DNA from: Sipunculus nudus
Lineage: Eukaryota; Annelida; Sipuncula; Golfingiida; Sipunculidae
Length of the DNA: 64,000 bases
Direction: 5' to 3'
Assembly: GCA_026874595.1 (NCBI GenBank)
Contig: CM049320.1
Coordinates: forward strand, 28,694,714 to 28,758,713
Shown: piece after piece, positions 45,408-57,983 of the stretch
Numbering within the stretch: position 1 is the stretch's first letter
Layout: every line of letters starts with the position of its first letter
The notes under the pieces: generated by a model
What the model was told of the DNA's origin: nothing
Database searches by the model: none
The model's input: the letters and a program-made list of their open reading frames with translations, nothing else
Translations under genes and position numbers: made by a program

Positions 45408-48400
45408 GTATAGGAAGTTATATTTTCTTACATTTTTTTAAATTCCCATGACCGCTTAATTACATTATCAATGACATCACGTTGGAAACACCAATAAGAA
45501 ATTATACTATCAAACAAACAGGCACACACATTTACAAAGCAGGGTTGGGATTTTTCTGGGAAGATAGGCATTTATTCTCTTCCGCAAGTTTCAGGGAGGA
45601 AAAGGAAGTTAGAGAATAAACTATTGACATATTCCCACAATCTTTAATTAAATATTTATACACATTTAACTGAGAATCATTTATCAATGTATTATACAAG
45701 ATTTCATCATTTACACTTTGTTATTTATTTTTTTTAAACATTGAATTAAACTGAAATTTATCGGATTTTAATGAATGAAATAAATAGAACTCACAATCTG
45801 AGCACAGAAACACTGTCAGTATGGCTCACGTGTTAAGACCGATACAGATCAGGTCCATCAGTGTTTTGGTTTAATGCAAAAATGTTTACTCTTAAATTGT
45901 CTACTGCATATTTTTGGCAAAATAAGTAAATGTGTCCACAAATATCTACTCGCTGATGTCGGAGCTGTCATATAATGGCTGCTTGATAAAGTCTACCAGT
46001 GATATGTTGATAATCAGTTGTTAAACAATGTCTAGACAATACTTTCACATGTGAAATATAGGTATATATGATAAACATAATTATTAATTAACCAGTTAGT
46101 ACCAGTAATAAAATGAACTACTCACTACCTTTCGTTTTGATATTTCATAGCTGATTGGACTCCTCACATGTTCTCAATGCTAAATTATATGTCAAATCTT
46201 CGTTTAAGGAGGTTGAGGTGATTTTTTAATCTTTTATCCTCAACTTTTAACTTCAAAAATAAAAATAATAGCTAAGGTGATAGATGTAGAAATTTTGATT
46301 TTTTAGACACTTTGTCTAATAGACATTCTGGGAATATGAAGTTTAGACATTTCAGGAGTAGACAATTTAGGAAGATAATCATGTTTAGGAAGATAATTAT
46401 GCAAATTCAAAATACTGGTGGGTAAGTTCAGGAACTAAAACATAAAAAAAAATTATAAAAGTTACATAAAAAGTTATATTATTAAAAGAAATCTTACTGA
46501 CATTATATAAAGCATAAAACCATATGTTAACCGTATGTTATCATATAATAATAACAAAGATAACAATAATAATAACAATAATATTAAAAACCATATTTTT
46601 ATATAATATTAACTTATGAATAATATCTGGCTGTAGCCTATTGAAGATATTAAATGACAAACGGTTTATGTGAAAATACCATAACTAACATATCTAAAAG
46701 ACTGACCGTTGCATTCATCATGTGTAATAATTTATGAGTGTTAATGGCAGTTATATCAGTGGCATATTACAACAAGGAATGAGGCAATAGTGATACGTGA
46801 AATAAATAGAATATTACAGGATTTCAAAGTTAGTAAGAGAAATATTACTATTGATAGAAAAGAAATGTGAACTACTTATAGTAATAGTACCCCAAGTATA
46901 ATAGAATAATAGCTTTAAATATTCTATTACAACCCTAGCCAACACATCTGATGAAAAGAGTGTTTGTTTGATTATATTGATAGAGCACAGTAAAGGCCCA
47001 GTGAAGTGTGATAAGTTATTGCTGTGTGAATTCATGGTCCAGTGGGCACTGGACAGAAGGCTTTGCTTGAGGTTAACCCCTGGATCTCTTAATAGATTTA
47101 TTAAGTAGGATTGGTCATTAAACATTGGAGAAGTCCTTTGTGAGCGTACACAGTATGTTGGGCAAGTTATTGTCAGCTGATAGTAGAATGTGATGCTGCA
47201 GCATATGCTGTAGTAGCTACGGGGTGTCTGGTCTAATAGTCACTTTTCATGGGTTAATCAGTTTCGCAACAGAGTGTGAATAGAGCTTATCACAGACTGC
47301 AATTACCACTGGAAATCTGCTAAACCTACAATCACATTTAATTACATATATAAATGAATTCAAATGATTAGATCAGGCCCGGGAGCACTGCTGATTTCAT
47401 GTTATGTTGAACAGGTTCTGAGTATATTTAATTGAATTGAATTGTGGCAGACGTTAACATTTTTATTTTGGGATCTTTCTATCATTAGAATTTTTCTCTT
47501 ACAATATTACTTTGTATGAATTTGCTTGAATTCAATGTTTTATTGGATACTAATATGTACTAATCTTGCTGGAAATATATAATGCTGTACACATGTACGC
47601 ATGAATTGCATGACTGTATGAATAATAAAAGACCAGTTTATATTTTATGTTAAACAAAAGTAATAACATAAGTAAAAGAAGCATAGTACTAGTAGAAGTA
47701 ATCGATGGGAAAATGCTGTAATAGTTTCAGTTATAGTAACAGATGGATTACTTAAAGTACTATTATATATGATATTATATATATTACATATTATATAATA
47801 TCTTACTATAATATACTTAAATAAATTGTTACTAATATTATAATTTTAGATTAATGTTTATCTAGAAATTTTAATGAATTATGTAACATCAAAAAGTACT
47901 TTGAAAGTATTCGAGTACAAGTACTTGTACTTTTGTGGTTTTTTAAAAAATAATTGTGTACGAGCACTATGTACTCAAAAATGTCCTCATTAGTACGAGT
48001 ACTATGAGTTAGAATACGTTTGGACCCAACTCTGTCAATGATAGCTCGCGGTTTGCCAAAAAATATATTATTGACGTTGCTCTCATTTTCGAGGTCGTAA
48101 TCGCCATAGCTTACCCTCACCTTATACTATCCCTGTTCCCGCTATCACTCGAATCACCTGGTTTTCCAAAATTGCCTTCATCCCAGAGTAATAGTTACAT
48201 GTGATGGATGTGCACCTCATATATATATATTTAGGAACTTAAACTAATTTTACAGCATACACAGCTTATCCGAGCTATCTCTTTTATTGCTTAATTGCTG
48301 GTAGTGGTGGGGGGGGGGGTTTGGGGGTGGAGGGGTTGTCTCGGAATGTGGGGTTTAAAGTCATGGGGCAGGTGATATTGCTAATCTTGAGTTAAACCAC

Positions 48401-48932
48401 CAAGTGCGGACATGAAGTTAATAATAATATTATTATTTAATATTAAGTATTCTCTTTGTATCCCAGCATTGTTGACGAACAAAGCTTGCACACTCTTTCT
48501 TTCAGGTCAGCAATGAAATATAAATACAAATGTGCGTGTCCTTTCCAATTTTTATTCACAAATCAATGTGATTGAGCTTTGTTAAAGCTGATGTGGAGGA
48601 TTTTGACAGGAAGTCTGTTAAAAGAAACACCTTTAACACTATCGTGCCAATAGGACTCTGTGAAGGAATACGCACAGAATGGTAACATATACATGATTTA
48701 TCCAGCTTCACATAATATGGGGACAATGCTAACCATCCATCATGTATTGTTCTCAGTCACTGAACCATCCCAACTCCCTGCAACTATTGAATAAATATAA
48801 AAATGAAGGTTCAGATCTCAGGGGATTTTTTTATAATGAAATTCAGATGTATACCGTAAACAGAGTAAACCATATTAGACTGATATATGGTAAACTATAT
48901 ACGGCAGACGCAATATCTTCCACTTATCTGGA
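45408..48932. other. Intergenic DNA, copy 3, with probable insertion
   Basis: Paralogous to copy 1 to ~46,385 and to copy 2 from ~48,050. The intervening 1.65 kb matches neither and includes ATAACA-rich low complexity (46,545-46,600). It ends in cagagttgggtcc read on the minus strand (48,024-48,036), which looks like a hAT-type terminus, preceded by tacgagtac/gtactcgta-like palindromes. I could not find the other terminus. No coding capacity seen. Confidence 0.4.
48896..48901 (+). promoter_or_regulatory. TATA-like box of the displaced promoter (copy 3 end)
   Basis: TATATA in the same context (ggtaa.ctatatacggcagacg) as the promoter at 34,570, but now 1.1 kb from its signal exon because of the LTR insertion. 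Confidence 0.4.
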
Positions 48933-50004
48933 TGTCACACGGTAATCCGCGTGGTTCCAGGTTGTTAATAGATAATAGGGTAATGTAAATTTAAACTGTA
49001 AATTTAGGCAAGGGAACCCCGGAAAGAAACCCTGGTTCATGCACACTCACGTCTAAGAAGCGAAACAACGCCTTTTAACAGAAACAATATAATTAACAGA
49101 AAAATAAACACCAAACGTAATAGTCGCATTATTAGAGCCGCATAAATACCAACACTGCTCTAAAGTAGTTCCACATCACAAGAACAAAACAGGGCACTTA
49201 TAGCAAAGTCACATTACACACATTTCCACAAAGTTCTCCCTTAAGGAATCCGCTCGCGCAGAATGAAATTACCGACACAACACAAAACTTGGAAAGTCCC
49301 TTTTATACGGCACCCGTGAATACCCCTATATATACTGAGAGTCCGTGGATTTTGTCGGGGCTACAGCACATGCACAGGCTTAAGGCTCCAATCTACCAAA
49401 CGTTCAGTAGTCAGGCATCCGCCACGCGTGGTCGGTCCCGTAAATCAGATCTCTCACTTTCAGGGCTTTGAGGTCCTGATGCTTACATGCAGTCCTACAC
49501 AACCTTTAGTTTTCAGGTCCTAAAAAAAGCGTGAGGTTTTCAACGTCAAATCTCACTGACCTGTTGCCGGTCCGGTACTTATGGTCCGGCCCTCTCCTGA
49601 AATATCTGAACACGTGGAAAATAATCTCATATTTTCCCCACGAATTAATAGCAGTTATCGGGCAACTTATACCTGCAACGAAGTCTTTACCCAAGCTTTC
49701 TGTCGGCCGACTCTTTTTGACAGCCATTCTCGTCAAGACACGTACAGCCAGTACCTCTCTTGAACGCAAGTCGTTTTTTAACAGATATCCCCCCATCCCG
49801 CCCCTTTTGGGGTATTATATTGTGGCGTTCCTTGCCCAGCCAATCAACGCCAAGCTTCCTTGACCAGGAGCACATACGCGCCCACAACCAACAAAAGAAC
49901 CTGAATAAAACTTGTTCCCGTTAAACCAGCATGTCACCGCTTTCTGGTGACATCACTCCCCATTAATAAGAAATACAAAGCATTGTCACCTCTCTCTGGT
50001 GACA
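48933..50004 (+). mobile_element. Solo LTR, 1,072 bp, 5-bp target duplication CTGGA
   Basis: Begins TGTCACACGG and ends GGTGACA (TG..CA termini), flanked by CTGGA at 48,928-48,932 and 50,005-50,009. Copy 2 shows the uninterrupted site. In + orientation there is a TATATA near 49,330 and AATAAA near 49,904, as expected of an LTR. Open frames inside it (49,506-49,863, both strands) resemble nothing known. No internal retroelement genes remain, so it is a recombination-derived solo LTR. Confidence 0.75.
49932..50004 (+). repeat. Twin hairpins at the 3' end of the LTR
   Basis: TGTCACC-gctttct-GGTGACA (49,932-49,952) and TGTCACC-tctctct-GGTGACA (49,984-50,004): identical 7-bp stems and different 7-base loops, 52 bp apart. 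Confidence 0.8.
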
Positions 50005-50014
50005 CTGGAAGAAG

Positions 50015-50078
50015 ATGATCACTAGAAATCTCATCATTACCACCTCAGTGTCACTCTGGCTTTCGTATAACCTTGCGA
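50015..50078 (+). pseudogene. Orphan signal-peptide exon at the end of the array
   Basis: 64 nt, ATG to donor gtaag at 50,079. Encodes the same signal peptide as 34,612 with A-to-S and Y-to-N changes. Its promoter has been displaced by the LTR, and no CTLD exon on the + strand follows within the remaining 14 kb, so it has nothing obvious to splice to. Confidence 0.7.
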
Positions 50079-53000
50079 GTAAGTACATTCACAAATGCCT
50101 TCACGTCATACTAAATTAAGCAAGGACAGTTATTTGTGGTTCTTTGCATGAACCCCGTGGAGTGGTTTGACAAACATGTTCATGATCTCAGATAAATGGC
50201 TTTAAGGTTATTAAAGGTTATTATTAGTTTGTTATGCAAGGTATATGTTTTGGTGTCATGTCTGATCACTCTATAAATGTAAACTTACAGATATATATGT
50301 ATAATTTATACATATCGGTATAGGTGCAATAACTGGGGATCAACCTAGGGGATGACGTCGCGTAAAACGTTAAAACATGTCTGATAACGCTGAGAAGCGA
50401 CCAGTAAAAACACTTATTTTCATACATAGTGTACATCAATAAGGTAAATTCATAAAACTTTATAGAATTTTATCATAACAGTAACATGTCTTGAACCGAC
50501 TCCTTTTTTTAGGGTCCAGTATTGAAAAAAATGTCGGTTCAAAGTTTTTCCCTAGTTAATGTACCTATACCTGCACATTCATGTTCTTGGGCTTTTTAAG
50601 ATATTATCGTTCCCTCGAATTTGAATTGAATATTGGCCAAATATTGCCTTTTTGAAAAATAGGGATTCCTATATTTATAGCCTACATACATTATTTAAAA
50701 ATACAAGTTATTTGAAAATAAAACACAAACGATATACATATTCTACATACAAAAGAAAAGAAGACTGCTAATGATTATATAATTTAAATGTATACGTTAC
50801 ATGTGTATCAGAAGCTAAAATCGATTTCCTTTTTTAATATATAATGTGATATATGCTAGGATTCATAACACGCCGTGGAAACATGTACAGTGTTATGGTG
50901 TTTTCAGATAAGTCACGCTAATATAATTGTAAGAATGAGAGTGCTTATTGTATAAAAAATATAGAAAACACAAGTTTACACACTGGAGAGCCAGACCAGC
51001 ATCGGCACAGCCGATACGGCAAAGCAGGTGCTTGTGCAGCGTGCACCACTCCAACAGACCAACGCTTGGATACTGCCAAACCCCTCGGCTCTTCTGACAA
51101 AGGCACATCTTGACTGAAACGCCGTGTTGTTCATCACACATCTATCTGGTGTACTACATGGTTATATAATTAGATATGCCAGGCAGCTGCTGGCAGTATC
51201 TGGCGGTATTTCCGGCATAGGGTCGACCACGTTGCCATTTGATCGAACATAAACAGGTTCGAAGAATTGGCCAGTGATGACCAAAGGCCATCCTTGGTCT
51301 AATTAGGAACCACCAAAACACCCTGTAAAAGGTTTAAATGTGTTCAACAATATTTCTATTGCACATGTAAACATTAACGGCTTAAACTTGAATTATTAAA
51401 TTATCAAGATAAAAATAATACTGAAATTGCTTAATAACTTAAACTAAACTAACGCCAGATATACAATTCACGAAATTCAAATATGACCTGATTCGCTTAG
51501 ATATAGAGAAAGGTCAAGGAGGGAGTGTGGGTATCGCTGTTCACAGGAAATTTATTTACTCTGCCAATAGGTAGTTCAGTAAATTTAAATGCCGACATTT
51601 TCTTAATCAGAATAAACGGAGCAGGATGGGCAGCTCAGAATAAGATTTAATAGTTTATTAAATCCCCAAGCATAACGTTATTCACAAACAGGAAGGTAGG
51701 TGGCGCCACCTGTCTGGTTTACTAGAAAACTTTCAAGGATGGATGGAGGCGCCAAATTTTAGACCAATACATTGAACCACTCTTGAGATTCGAGCAATTT
51801 TCACCAAAAGTAAATGTTTGGATGGACGCCACGGGAAAAGGATTGCAGATGGCGCCATCAGTCTTAAGTACAAGCTGGAGGAGTAGTCCTTGTCCTCTCT
51901 CTTATTGGAATATATCTAATGACATCACCCCATTCATTACATTGGTCAGACGGAGAAGATGAACTCAACCCCCTATACTAGTATATGAAATGAAGGGAGA
52001 ATTTGTGAATTATACCCCGACATACTAGTATACAAGATCTACCTAGAGTTTAATTATACGTTATCGTGATATCATCTATCTGTGTGTGCTCCTGCCTAGC
52101 TGACTAAACATCACGGATCCCATATTAGTGGTCCCCTGATGCGATCAACACGATTACCCTGATGAGATTAACAAATTAGGATCTGGATTCTACAAATAAG
52201 GGGCCAATTAAGTGACCATGGCTAGGAGATTATATGCAAACCGTTTTCAGGCATCATGGAACAAAGGCTTCTTAAGTGTGAAATGTCACAAGGTAATGCA
52301 GAGTTTTTAATTTATACGAAAGATCAAATTCACAAAATCAGTAAAGTTATAATAATAATCTAAACATTATTATTACTGAGAACACCAGATCTGCAAATCA
52401 GAGAGAAATTTCCATTGTAAAATATGTAAATACAGAAATGAATGTTTATTTAGTTAGTGCAGAAGAAAAATAGGGAATAGTTTTATAAAGATGAATGACA
52501 ACATTTCATTTAATGCTACCGTTGCTTCAAGTTAGTAGATCGAAATAAGTATTGATGGCACCAAGTAAGAAAATAAATCATGCAAACTGGTACCAGTCCT
52601 ATATTGCACATGACTCGAGTAAAATCATCACATATTAAAAAAATGTAAATTCCTGCTTAAATCGGTAGTCTTCAAGTGGAAATGTCAATCTATCGATTGC
52701 ATTGGCCTACAAAATAGCTTCTTTTCAAAAAGCGCTGCATGTCTTTTAGTCTTTACATTTTCTTCTTTAGACGTATTGCACACATGACGTTGAAGTAATA
52801 AAAATGACACATAGGGTCATAATAAATAAGGTAAACAATATGTTGCTTGTTATTACAAAAGAGCTATTTGCAACGTGTATTCTTACCGGATCATTACCTC
52901 CAGATTTATTCATTTTCAGACATAATTTTAACATAATCTCTCCGCCATATGTTGGTATTGTACAGATGAAATGTTCATATGAACAATGAAAAAATATATT

Positions 53001-53400
53001 GTTGATGTCATTCCAAGCATAAATTATATTAAGTTCCATTAATAAAATTACAAACACAAAATCAATTCTTCTGGCCAGATCGACGTTGTGGCCGCAAAAT
53101 CTGGCCGCACGCTATAAATTTGTGCACTCGTTAAGGTAGGAAAAACGGCTTAAACGCAGGCGTGCACGCACGTACTCACGCGTTTTAGGCAGTCCCTGAT
53201 TGGACGTGTGACAGTGGAAAAGTGAAGGTTGACAACTAATCCTAAGGAAATATTTATGGTATGTAAACATTGTTCGAAATGTTTGACTTTTAAAAAGAAC
53301 AGGACCTTATGTTGTATCGCCTGGCCATTGAAAAAAAAGTAATGTAAAAGACAATCGTGTTTGTGTTAACTGAGCAATAATTGAGGACAGGATAGAACAC
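50079..53400. other. End of array (to ~50,740) and unique flank
   Basis: Up to ~50,740 paralogous to 34,676-35,350; then unique. An exact 14-bp palindrome AGGTGGCGCCACCT lies at 51,698-51,711. Open frames here, including a Cys-rich one on the minus strand at 50,893-51,141, match nothing I know. Confidence 0.4.
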
Positions 53401-53409
53401 AGTTGTAGA

Positions 53410-53765
53410 TAGTTCATGCATGGACCTCTATGTCCTATGATAATCCTGCTGGACGGACATTACGTAATGAAAACGTTGTAAACGCTGTAACTCGGCGAAT
53501 ATCATAGGACATAGAGTTCCATGTATGGACTTGGTCGTAGGAAGTAATGCCTGTATTCCCAGTCCCAGTTACCGTTCACGCAGTTTTTCTGGAATAATTT
53601 TTCATGCAAGTGAAGCAGTGTAAACCTTTCTGGTCCAACGGTTGCAAGAGCTATTTCGCCGACTGCCTGCGTGAAAAAAAAATGCCTTACCTTGCTTTGA
53701 TTTTGTATGAAAAATAATCCACAATTAACAAAACAGTTTACAGCGTTTACAACGTTTTCATCGAA
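53410..53765. repeat. Nested inverted repeats (fold-back structure)
   Basis: Pair 1: catggacctctatgtcctat (from ~53,418) and its near-perfect inverse ataggacatagagttccatg (to ~53,524). Pair 2: atgaaaacgttgtaaacgct (from ~53,467) and its inverse agcgtttacaacgttttcat (to ~53,761). The pairs interlock (arm order 1, 2, 1', 2') rather than nest simply. Possibly two overlapping MITE-like elements; no function assignable. Confidence 0.65.
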
Positions 53766-55830
53766 AGGGAACTGATAATAAACACACCATGCATTCTGAT
53801 GACGTCAGTCAATTTAAGGTGACGCGCGACCGATTACTGTGACCTCTCTGTGACGTCACTGTTGTCTCACAAACACCACATGCAACCACAGACCTGAAAG
53901 GTGTACCATAGAGGAATATACCGTTCAGCAGTACTGGGAAGACTCCATCCACGGTCCCTACCTGCTTATGATATTAATATTAATTATTCACTTTACAGCC
54001 TAGTTGACATTTCTCATAAATATCCGTGGTTCATGGTGTCCCTAGCAAGTGACCATTATTTATCCTTCAGGGATACTGGTATGTAAAATGTGTGATGTAA
54101 CATTGAAGTGAGTGCACGAGGAGAATGCAAGTCTCTCTGTAAACAGAAGTCTGCAGGTCTTGATTTTTGTTCCCGTAAATATGGGTGCCTCTTTTACTTG
54201 TCATGTGTATTATGAAATCATCACTGTTCCCTGCCACGCCTGTTTCATAGATTGATTGCAAGATGTCGTTAGAGAATAGACTAGATACATATTAAATGGT
54301 TTTACTTTTTTTAGGAAAATTACAGAAGGAAGGCTCTACTTCAATAAAAGTTAATCACGCATTTTCCTCCTTTGTCCTAGGGGCAAAACGTTTTGGTGTT
54401 ATTTTATTTGCCAAAAAAAAAAAAAAAAAAAAAAAAATAGGAACGGAGTATAATGAGTAATGTCAATAGCGCAAGCCAAGATATATATATTTTTAGACTG
54501 TGACCTTTCTCAGCACTGGCCACAAGCATTGGGTGTAGTAAGTTAAAATAAGGGTTATTTTTGATGTGTATGCGATGTATATGTGCTTTTGTTTGTAGTC
54601 CATTCCACCAAGTGAGACACCCTTTTTTCACGATTTATTCTATACCTGGATATCTAATGTGTGTTCTTAGTGAATGGGAATGCAGAGAAATCGACCTAAT
54701 TTTATATGAAGTCAGCGAAAATGCATTAAAACAACTTACATCACAACGCTGAGGTGTTGTTTCCTTTATGTGAGAAGGACTATCACAGCCTAACTGAGCG
54801 GTGCTGTATGAGAAAGCTTTGCCGTCATATTGGAATGACGTAACTATGACGTCACAGTCGTTCCATGAAATATCCTGAATACACTTGAAGAGGCCAGCAG
54901 GTGTCAACCTGTTCAGTAGACCTAGTTGGGCTCCTCTGTTTTATACGTGTTATGGCCTGGTCTTTTAACCTAGTCCATAGAGCCCCAGTCATGTCTCGTA
55001 TCCAGGCAGGAAGCTTTAATCAACCAAGCCTGTGTTCCAACTTGACAATATATATACACCCTAAATTAAAAGCTGAATTATAATGCTCATTTTTCTCCAC
55101 AATTGTTTTTTAATAACATTATTCATCAATGCTGTCAGAGGTAAATCCACTAAAAACCAAAGCATGGAACAATCATGACTTTCTGCACTACAAAATGGTC
55201 TTTTACACGTTCCTTCAGATTAGTTAGTAAATAAGAACACTTTATCCTTCAAATCATATGCAAAGATTCCTTGGTGCTAGGGGAATCCAGTAAATACTAT
55301 ATTGAATAGAATTATTTTCAAACTGATGTTTTCACGAGAGTTCAAATTTTGCTAGTCGCAAAATTTTCTGATTTCCCTTCTGTCTGTTCGTCCCCACCCA
55401 TTCTTTTACCACATATCTCTAAGAACCTAGCTACTTTCTTCACCAAATTTTCAGATTTACTCAGCACATGAATGACGTGTGATTATAATCTGGAGGTGGC
55501 GCCACCTCTGTTCCTTGACTCTCTGCACTCCAAAATGGTCTTTTTTTTTACTTTCCTCAGGTAGAGGGTTGTTTCCTTGTGCACGTACATGCACTTATGT
55601 GTGAAGAATGGCTCATATGATTTTTGTAACCGTGGTGTTTCCATATGGCTGTCAACGAATGTGCATATATATGCATGAACTGAGGGATTCGGGGTAAAAA
55701 GACGTCACTTCACCATCTTTTTGTTTAAGGCCTGCTTGATCCACTGTACAAATATATATTAATCTGCCAGTTCATGCATACACGCACACACACGCACATG
55801 GAAACACCTATTTTCAGTGGGATTATGCCA
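53766..55830. other. Unique flank, CRE-like motifs and poly(A) tract
   Basis: TGACGTCA occurs near 53,800, 53,850 and 54,852, twice beside other TGACG half sites. A run of about 25 A (54,412-54,436) and a second copy of AGGTGGCGCCACCT (55,494-55,507) are present. A minus-strand open stretch ending in a donor-like gtaagt (54,725-54,907) contains CIQDISWNDCDV and FQYDGKAFSYS, but I cannot assign it. Confidence 0.35.
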
Positions 55831-55839
55831 TGGTGTTGC

Positions 55840-56870
55840 GTCGTCCGTCGTCTGTACGTTAACCAATTCTTTCTAAATATCAGCAGGAGCAATCATCACC
55901 AAACTTTGTGCAATGATTGGTCATGTATAAACTCTATCGTATTTTGCTGATTTTTTCGCTATCTGCATTTACTTATATTTTGAAAAAGCAAAAAAAATCT
56001 TTTTCTCCGAAATTGTCCAGCAAAATTGTTCAATGTTTCAGAGGACTAATCTCTGAAACAATCTTTCTCAAGTGTGACCGAATGGTTCCAATGTGATTCA
56101 TTTTTGATCAGTTACAGGAAGCTGAACTTTGACATTCGGCCAAAAAAGGATACTAAAATTATAATATCAGAAATGGTTGGATCTATATTCAACAAATTTT
56201 ATGCAAATGTTGGTCACATGACTAATATATGAATTTGAGGTATAGTTGGTGCCACCTGCATTATATTTTGTGTACCAGGGTCATCGGTCTTTTTGTACAT
56301 GAACCCATAATTTCTCAAGTAAAACAGGAGCCAGCAAATCTGTCGCATATCATATGTTTGGGGATAGAGTATTTTGTGCAGCACCTGCATTAACTTGCAT
56401 TTCACGGAGAAAAAGCTAAAAAAACCTTTGAAAATCTTCTCTGAAATCATTCAGACAAGCGGTTTAATATATCATAGAAATGATTTCAGAGGTAAGCTCT
56501 CTCAAGTTTGTTCAGATGGTTTGGGTTTGATGAATTTTAGCGGTGTTACAGGAATTTGAACTTAGTCATTTGGCCAATTTTGATACTGACAACAATCTCA
56601 GAATCTACAGGAGCTAGCATCACCAAGTTTTGTGCAAATTTGTGCAAATGTTTGTCATATTAGTCATATTTGATATTGCATTTTTTGTGGCACCACCTAC
56701 ATCAACCTGTCTTATACGGACAACAAAACCTCATAATTTAAGCCCCTTCCAGTCTAAAAATAGTTTATGATGAAACTGTCAAGATGAATCATTTAATTTT
56801 TCACAAGAATTATCTTAGGGTAGGTTCTTTCAATTGTATAAGAATTTGATTTTGTTAATTTCTTTTTTGG
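55840..56870. repeat. Degenerate tandem repeat, ~430-bp unit (about 2.5 copies)
   Basis: Anchors recur at ~430-bp spacing: ctccgaaattgtcc..tcagagg at ~56,003 and ctctgaaatcattc..tcagagg at ~56,432; and caccaa.ttttgtgcaa-type blocks at ~55,896, ~56,186 and ~56,618. No coding capacity. The style (aggagcaatcatcaccaaac) is that of dispersed non-coding repeats of marine invertebrate genomes. Confidence 0.5.
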
Positions 56871-57153
56871 TAGAGTCATAGAAATCTAATACAAGTCAGA
56901 TATTTAAACGGGAAGCTTATGGTAAAGATCGGGTAGAATTTTTACATTTGGCATTTGAAATATTACCATGTGTCAATAATACAGACCCGAACACTCTTTG
57001 TTTATTCACCGCTGGCAGGTAGCGAAAGTGAAATGGAAAGGGTCTATGATGGTGTTACATATGATACTTGTTAATTCGATATCATGTAATATATGTGTTA
57101 TATATCAGTTCTTATCAAGAACACTCAAGACATTATGATAACACTTCAAACAT

Positions 57154-57351
57154 TTATTCCAAGATGGCGGTTGGACCAGTCACAGTTAATCGGATGAAAC
57201 ACACTTGAGCACCGGGATGTAATCTCCTATCATAATCCCATATTTTGACTAACGTACGACCACGGGCATCATGGGATACATAAAAATATCGGTGTACATA
57301 TTTGCCCAATAGCAAATCCACAGGAGACTGAGAAATGATATGTATACACAA
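57154..57351 (-). other. Unassigned minus-strand open stretch
   Basis: Preceded by an acceptor-like tttctcag, it reads SPVDLLLGKYVHRYFYVSHD, then RGRTLVKIWDYDRRLHPG and a stop after TGPTAILE. It could be the last exon of an unknown gene, but no partner exon or family resemblance is seen. Confidence 0.2.
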
Positions 57352-57983
57352 ATGGCAAGATATAGATGTACGTTTTACGGGTACCTGTGTAATGTAGATA
57401 CAGTCGGAAACCTCTGCATGCTGTCATATAATAATTAAGAATATGGACTGTCGACAAGCGACTATGTATTTCAACGGACCACAGAAGCATGGATAAAGTG
57501 AAGCATGTTTACTGTCATGCCGTCCAAATTTCTGGTGTCAGAATCTAAGATGAGAGAGTATCAAAAGACACATGGACGCATTACGCATACAGTAAGAAAG
57601 TATCCCAAGATACACGGACACACTACACAAAATGTAGTGTAGGTGGCATAACTCGACTTGTGTCTGGGATAAAGCTATTCAAGATCTCTAAACATGCTCA
57701 TTTTCAGGTTCATACGTCAAACCAACCCTGAGATATGTGAATGGATATATTCTACGAAAACATGATTTAAGGTGGCACCCCCTTTCACTGATAGACAACA
57801 GTTCCCATGTAACACTATAAACATGCCAAAATTCCGTCCAGTGGTTTCTAGGGAGTTCTTTGCATGGAAATGGACAAGGCAAACCTGATAAAAAACATAG
57901 CAGATACAGTTCCATAGAAAGATGCATGCATGTACATAGTACACACAGTGCAATATTTATACCATATAGCATATGGATATGGT

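Larger units (their letters stand above)
35527..50740. repeat. Tandem segmental duplication, unit copy 3 (truncated end of array)
   Basis: Third unit. Paralogy to copies 1 and 2 runs from 35,527 to about 50,740, where it stops within the sequence following the orphan signal exon (after cacaaacgatata). There is no fourth CTLD block to the right, so the array ends here. The interval ~46,385-48,045 matches neither other copy and is probably an insertion. Confidence 0.8.

Noticed and set aside
49506-49887. Overlapping open frames on both strands around 49.5-49.9 kb
   Set aside because: They lie inside the solo LTR, resemble no retroelement protein and overlap each other antisense.
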